Source: an uncultured Clostridium sp. (GTDB lineage Bacteria; Bacillota; Clostridia; Lachnospirales; Lachnospiraceae). Taken from it: a DNA stretch of 5,292 nt. The first letter of the stretch is position 1. The number at the start of each line of letters is the position of its first letter. Below, piece after piece: positions 4,017 through 5,292 of the stretch. Where the stretch lies: positions 1 through 5,292 of the forward strand of contig CALELW010000282.1 in assembly GCA_937902905.1 (NCBI GenBank), read 5' to 3'. Below the pieces are notes generated by a model. That model was not told the DNA's origin and searched no databases. It worked only from the letters and a program-made list of their open reading frames with translations. The position numbers were made by a program, and so were the translations under genes.

Positions 4017-4553
4017 ATGAAAATCATAAATCATATGAAACCGGGAGATTCCAACTTCGGGAAAATTGAATGGCGAGGCAAGGTATTGAACTTCAACCTG
4101 TATTGGGTTGATTCAACAGCAATTGCCATGGATATTGGCGACGGCTGTTTCAGTGATGAAAACGGTGAACCGTATTTTCTGCACTGCGAATGCGAGTGTG
4201 AAAATGGCACTCGCAAATATTTATTTCAGATATGGTATAAGAATGATTGCATCAACATTTCAGCCATGCCGGAAGAAAAGAAAGAAAAAGTTTTGACCAA
4301 AGCAGAATCCGAAGAATTAAAAGCTATTATCGCAGAAGCGATTGATAGCCAATTTCCTATAAAGGGATGTTTCGTTTCTGCAAAAGGAACAAAATGGTTC
4401 TACTGTATCTATGCAGATTTTAGCGTAGAGCAGTACAGAACCGTGCAGAAAAAAGTTGCCGGAGGGTACAAAGAAGTAACTTTGAATAGCCCAAAGGCAA
4501 CAAAAGAATTGAAAGACCATATTAAAAGAAAATATGGTCTTGAAGTAAAGTAA
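4017..4553 (+). CDS. Gene G: unknown 178-residue protein with an HCECEC cluster
   Basis: No family is recognised. A very strong ribosome site, AGGAGG (4004-4009) within a longer purine run, precedes ATG 4017 by seven bases. Residues 13-80 look beta-rich (GKIEWRGKVLNFNLYWVDSTAIAMDI, then YLFQIWYKN). HCECEC at 56-61 puts one His and two Cys close together (Cys also at 44, 61, 78, 118, 130), which could bind a metal, though no standard zinc-finger spacing is met. Residues 86-111 form a charged helix (EEKKEKVLTKAESEELKAI), 114-147 strands again (CFVSAKGTKWFYCIYADF), and the end is basic and helical (KELKDHIKRKYGLEVK), possibly for nucleic-acid contact. It is the last gene before the terminator 4569-4597. 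Confidence 0.82.
   Translation: MKIINHMKPGDSNFGKIEWRGKVLNFNLYWVDSTAIAMDIGDGCFSDENGEPYFLHCECECENGTRKYLFQIWYKNDCINISAMPEEKKEKVLTKAESEELKAIIAEAIDSQFPIKGCFVSAKGTKWFYCIYADFSVEQYRTVQKKVAGGYKEVTLNSPKATKELKDHIKRKYGLEVK
4093..4541 (+). repeat. Hairpin series inside gene G
   Basis: Stems: 4093-4098 with 4106-4111 (perfect 6 bp); 4191-4199 with 4207-4215 (9 bp, one G-T at the loop end, TGCGAGTG core perfect); 4323-4333 with 4338-4349 (11 bp, one G-T and one bulged T, loop AGAA); 4408-4414 with 4423-4429 (7 bp, one G-T), extended by 4403-4407 with 4434-4438; 4513-4523 with 4531-4541 (perfect 11 bp, AAGACCATATT, loop AAAAGAA) just before the stop. Confidence 0.74.
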
Positions 4554-4568
4554 AAAAAAATAAATAAG

Positions 4569-4597
4569 AAAAAGAGCGGGGCAACCTGCTCTTTTTT
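4569..4597 (+). terminator. Intrinsic terminator after gene G
   Basis: AAAAAGAGCGGG (4569-4580) pairs with CCTGCTCTTTTT (4585-4596) in a 12-bp stem with one G-T, closed by a GCAA (GNRA) loop and followed by a T-run. It starts 15 bases after the gene G stop and should end the A to G transcript. The core GAGCGG...GCTCTTTT followed by GTT repeats the terminator at 943-974. Confidence 0.85.
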
Positions 4598-4625
4598 GTT
4601 TTGAAAAATAAAAACAAACCTAAAC

Positions 4626-4645
4626 GTAATGCCGGAAGGCATTAC
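4626..4645 (+). repeat. Hairpin over the presumed start codon of gene H
   Basis: GTAATGCC (4626-4633) and GGCATTAC (4638-4645) are a perfect 8-bp pair around the loop GGAA. The ATG at 4629-4631 lies in the left arm, so a folded RNA would hide it. Confidence 0.75.
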
Positions 4646-5219
4646 AATCTTCGAGAATAAATCAGACGTTGACATGCGTTATGAAATGGAAACACGTCTG
4701 ACAGAAGCCCGCGAAGCAGGATATGAGTCCAAGGACAAAGAAGTTGAATTTTTAAAGAACTTCTTTGACAGAGGGTTCACAATTGACGACTGTAAAACAT
4801 ATCTTAGTGATATATACTGTGGATATGTTATGCAGGCAGTCAAAAAATATCCAGAAATCTTCGAAAGCCCAAAAACTTTCGAAGGAAAAATTCAGCAATT
4901 CGCTGAATTTTTCGTCGGGTACAATTGCGTAGCATTCGATTTCGATGTTAAAGGTGTAAAACCTAAATTTAAAAAATACAGTCATTACGGTATTAAAAAA
5001 TTAAATACCGGATTTGATAAATTCGGAACTAATTTTATAATTAATTCCTACAATAATGCGAAAGAAGGAGAAATGTTCTTCATTGAAAACGATTATTTAG
5101 GATATACCGGCTATAAAATTATAGCCGATAAAATTATAAAATTTTTAAAAAACATAGATGCGACTGCTTACAAGGATGTAACAACTGCATCTATGTTAGT
5201 CTGCAAAATAGCAGACTAA
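4629..5219 (+). CDS. Gene H: unknown 196-residue protein with an uncertain start
   Basis: The frame is clearly coding but I cannot assign a family. The sequence before ATG 4629 has no Shine-Dalgarno motif and the codon sits inside a perfect hairpin. The frame opens at 4605 with no other ATG upstream, and the next ATG (4674) also lacks a site, so the start is unsure and the N-terminus may be shortened. Residues 1-95 look helical and charged (RYEMETRLTEAREAGY, VEFLKNFFDRGFTIDDCKTY, GKIQQFAEFFVGYN). Residues 96-165 carry distinctive motifs (VAFDFDVKGVKPKFKKY, GFDKFGTNFIINSYNN, FIENDYLGYTGYKIIADKI). No signal peptide or membrane helix is seen. It stands alone between two terminators and no promoter with both boxes is visible, so it may depend on read-through. 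It is the most hairpin-dense gene of the window. Confidence 0.75.
   Translation: MPEGITIFENKSDVDMRYEMETRLTEAREAGYESKDKEVEFLKNFFDRGFTIDDCKTYLSDIYCGYVMQAVKKYPEIFESPKTFEGKIQQFAEFFVGYNCVAFDFDVKGVKPKFKKYSHYGIKKLNTGFDKFGTNFIINSYNNAKEGEMFFIENDYLGYTGYKIIADKIIKFLKNIDATAYKDVTTASMLVCKIAD
4662..5127 (+). repeat. Hairpin series inside gene H
   Basis: Stems: 4662-4669 with 4694-4701 (perfect 8 bp, TCAGACGT); 4796-4803 with 4822-4829 (perfect 8 bp, AACATATC); 4859-4867 with 4876-4884 (perfect 9 bp, CTTCGAAAG); immediately next, 4885-4896 with 4902-4913 (perfect 12 bp, GAAAAATTCAGC, 5-base loop); 4988-4994 with 5004-5010 (perfect 7 bp); 5108-5116 with 5119-5127 (perfect 9 bp, CGGCTATAA). The pair at 4859-4913 would stack end to end. 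Confidence 0.8.
5151..5197. repeat. 11-bp perfect inverted repeat near the end of gene H
   Basis: AACATAGATGC (5151-5161) and GCATCTATGTT (5187-5197) are exact reverse complements with a 25-base loop. The right arm shares bases 5195-5197 with the stop-codon hairpin at 5195-5220, so the two stems compete for three base pairs. Confidence 0.8.
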
Positions 5220-5220
5220 C
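5195..5220. repeat. 10-bp hairpin containing the gene H stop codon
   Basis: GTTAGTCTGC (5195-5204) and GCAGACTAAC (5211-5220) are a perfect pair around AAAATA. The TAA stop (5217-5219) is in the right arm, and the terminator stem begins at the next base, 5221. Confidence 0.85.
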
Positions 5221-5256
5221 AAAAACCGGGTAAAGATTCGTTCTTGCCCGGTTTTT
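5221..5256. terminator. Bidirectional intrinsic terminator after gene H
   Basis: AAAAACCGGG (5221-5230) pairs perfectly with CCCGGTTTTT (5247-5256). The stem continues inward with TAAAGA against TTCTTG (two G-T, one mismatch) to a TTCG tetraloop, 16 positions in all. The A-run on one side and T-run on the other make it functional for transcription from either direction. Confidence 0.9.
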
Positions 5257-5292
5257 ATTGCGCAATATTAATATACAAAATAATGTGTATTA
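5257..5292. repeat. Palindromes at the window edge
   Basis: ATTGCGCAAT (5257-5266) is a perfect 10-bp palindrome directly after the terminator. TAATATAC (5269-5276) then pairs with GTGTATTA (5285-5292) in 8 bp with one G-T. The window ends here, so it cannot be told whether this belongs to a promoter or operator of a following gene. Confidence 0.5.

Noticed and set aside
4601..4629. Possible promoter for gene H (TTGAAA at 4601)
   Set aside because: No acceptable -10 hexamer is found at 16 to 18 bases.
1042..5256. CRISPR array or dispersed repeat family as explanation for the inverted repeats
   Set aside because: The stems differ in sequence from each other, have no regular spacing and lie in coding sequence; apart from the intercistronic pair and the two terminators they are not copies of one element.

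Overview
The window is AT-rich and every gene lies on the + strand. Strong AGGAGG-type ribosome sites, tight gene spacing and 1-nt or 4-nt gene junctions point to a low-GC Firmicute, probably a gut clostridium such as a Lachnospiraceae. The content (the tail of a surface or phage-fibre-like protein, then a run of small proteins I cannot assign to a function) suggests the accessory part of a prophage, plasmid or integrative element. That placement is inference, because no integrase, relaxase, replication or capsid gene lies in the window.

Layout. 2-835 is the 3' end of a beta-rich protein with an Ig-like piece, a Listeria-Bacteroides-repeat-like piece and a distinct C-terminal domain. 836-1007 is a regulatory gap: an extended -10 promoter (880-908) overlapped by a nested palindrome, an intrinsic terminator just downstream (943-974), and a small hairpin before the next gene. 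1008-4553 is a compact run of seven genes, here called A to G (1008-1385, 1387-2082, 2227-2610, 2663-3115, 3112-3456, 3468-4001, 4017-4553). A second terminator (4569-4597), related in sequence to the first, closes it. Gene H (4629-5219) follows, with no visible Shine-Dalgarno site, and ends in a strong bidirectional terminator (5221-5256). No gene-free stretch exceeds 300 bases.

The most unusual property is not a protein. From about 1040 to the end, the coding sequences are tiled with short local inverted repeats, many perfect and 8 to 17 bp long, others longer with single G-T wobbles or one bulge. I count about 20 perfect arms of 8 bp or more at short loop distance, where a rough hand estimate for random sequence of this composition gives about 3. 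The upstream gene (2-835) has no perfect stem of 8 bp or more that I could find. The wobbles suggest that folded RNA, rather than duplex DNA, is the selected form. Particular cases look regulatory: a 15-bp stem that buries the ribosome site and start of gene B inside the A/B junction, pairs of mutually exclusive stems, hairpins inserted between stop codon and ribosome site, and hairpins covering the start and stop of gene H.

Gene B also seems to be cut short by an in-frame TGA: the reading frame continues for 30 protein-like codons to a TAA placed exactly as the stop of the next gene is placed relative to its hairpin. What the proteins do together cannot be read from the sequence. They are small, apparently cytosolic, several are acidic, and they share one apparent transcription unit, as anti-defence or establishment genes of mobile elements often do, but nothing here proves that role.
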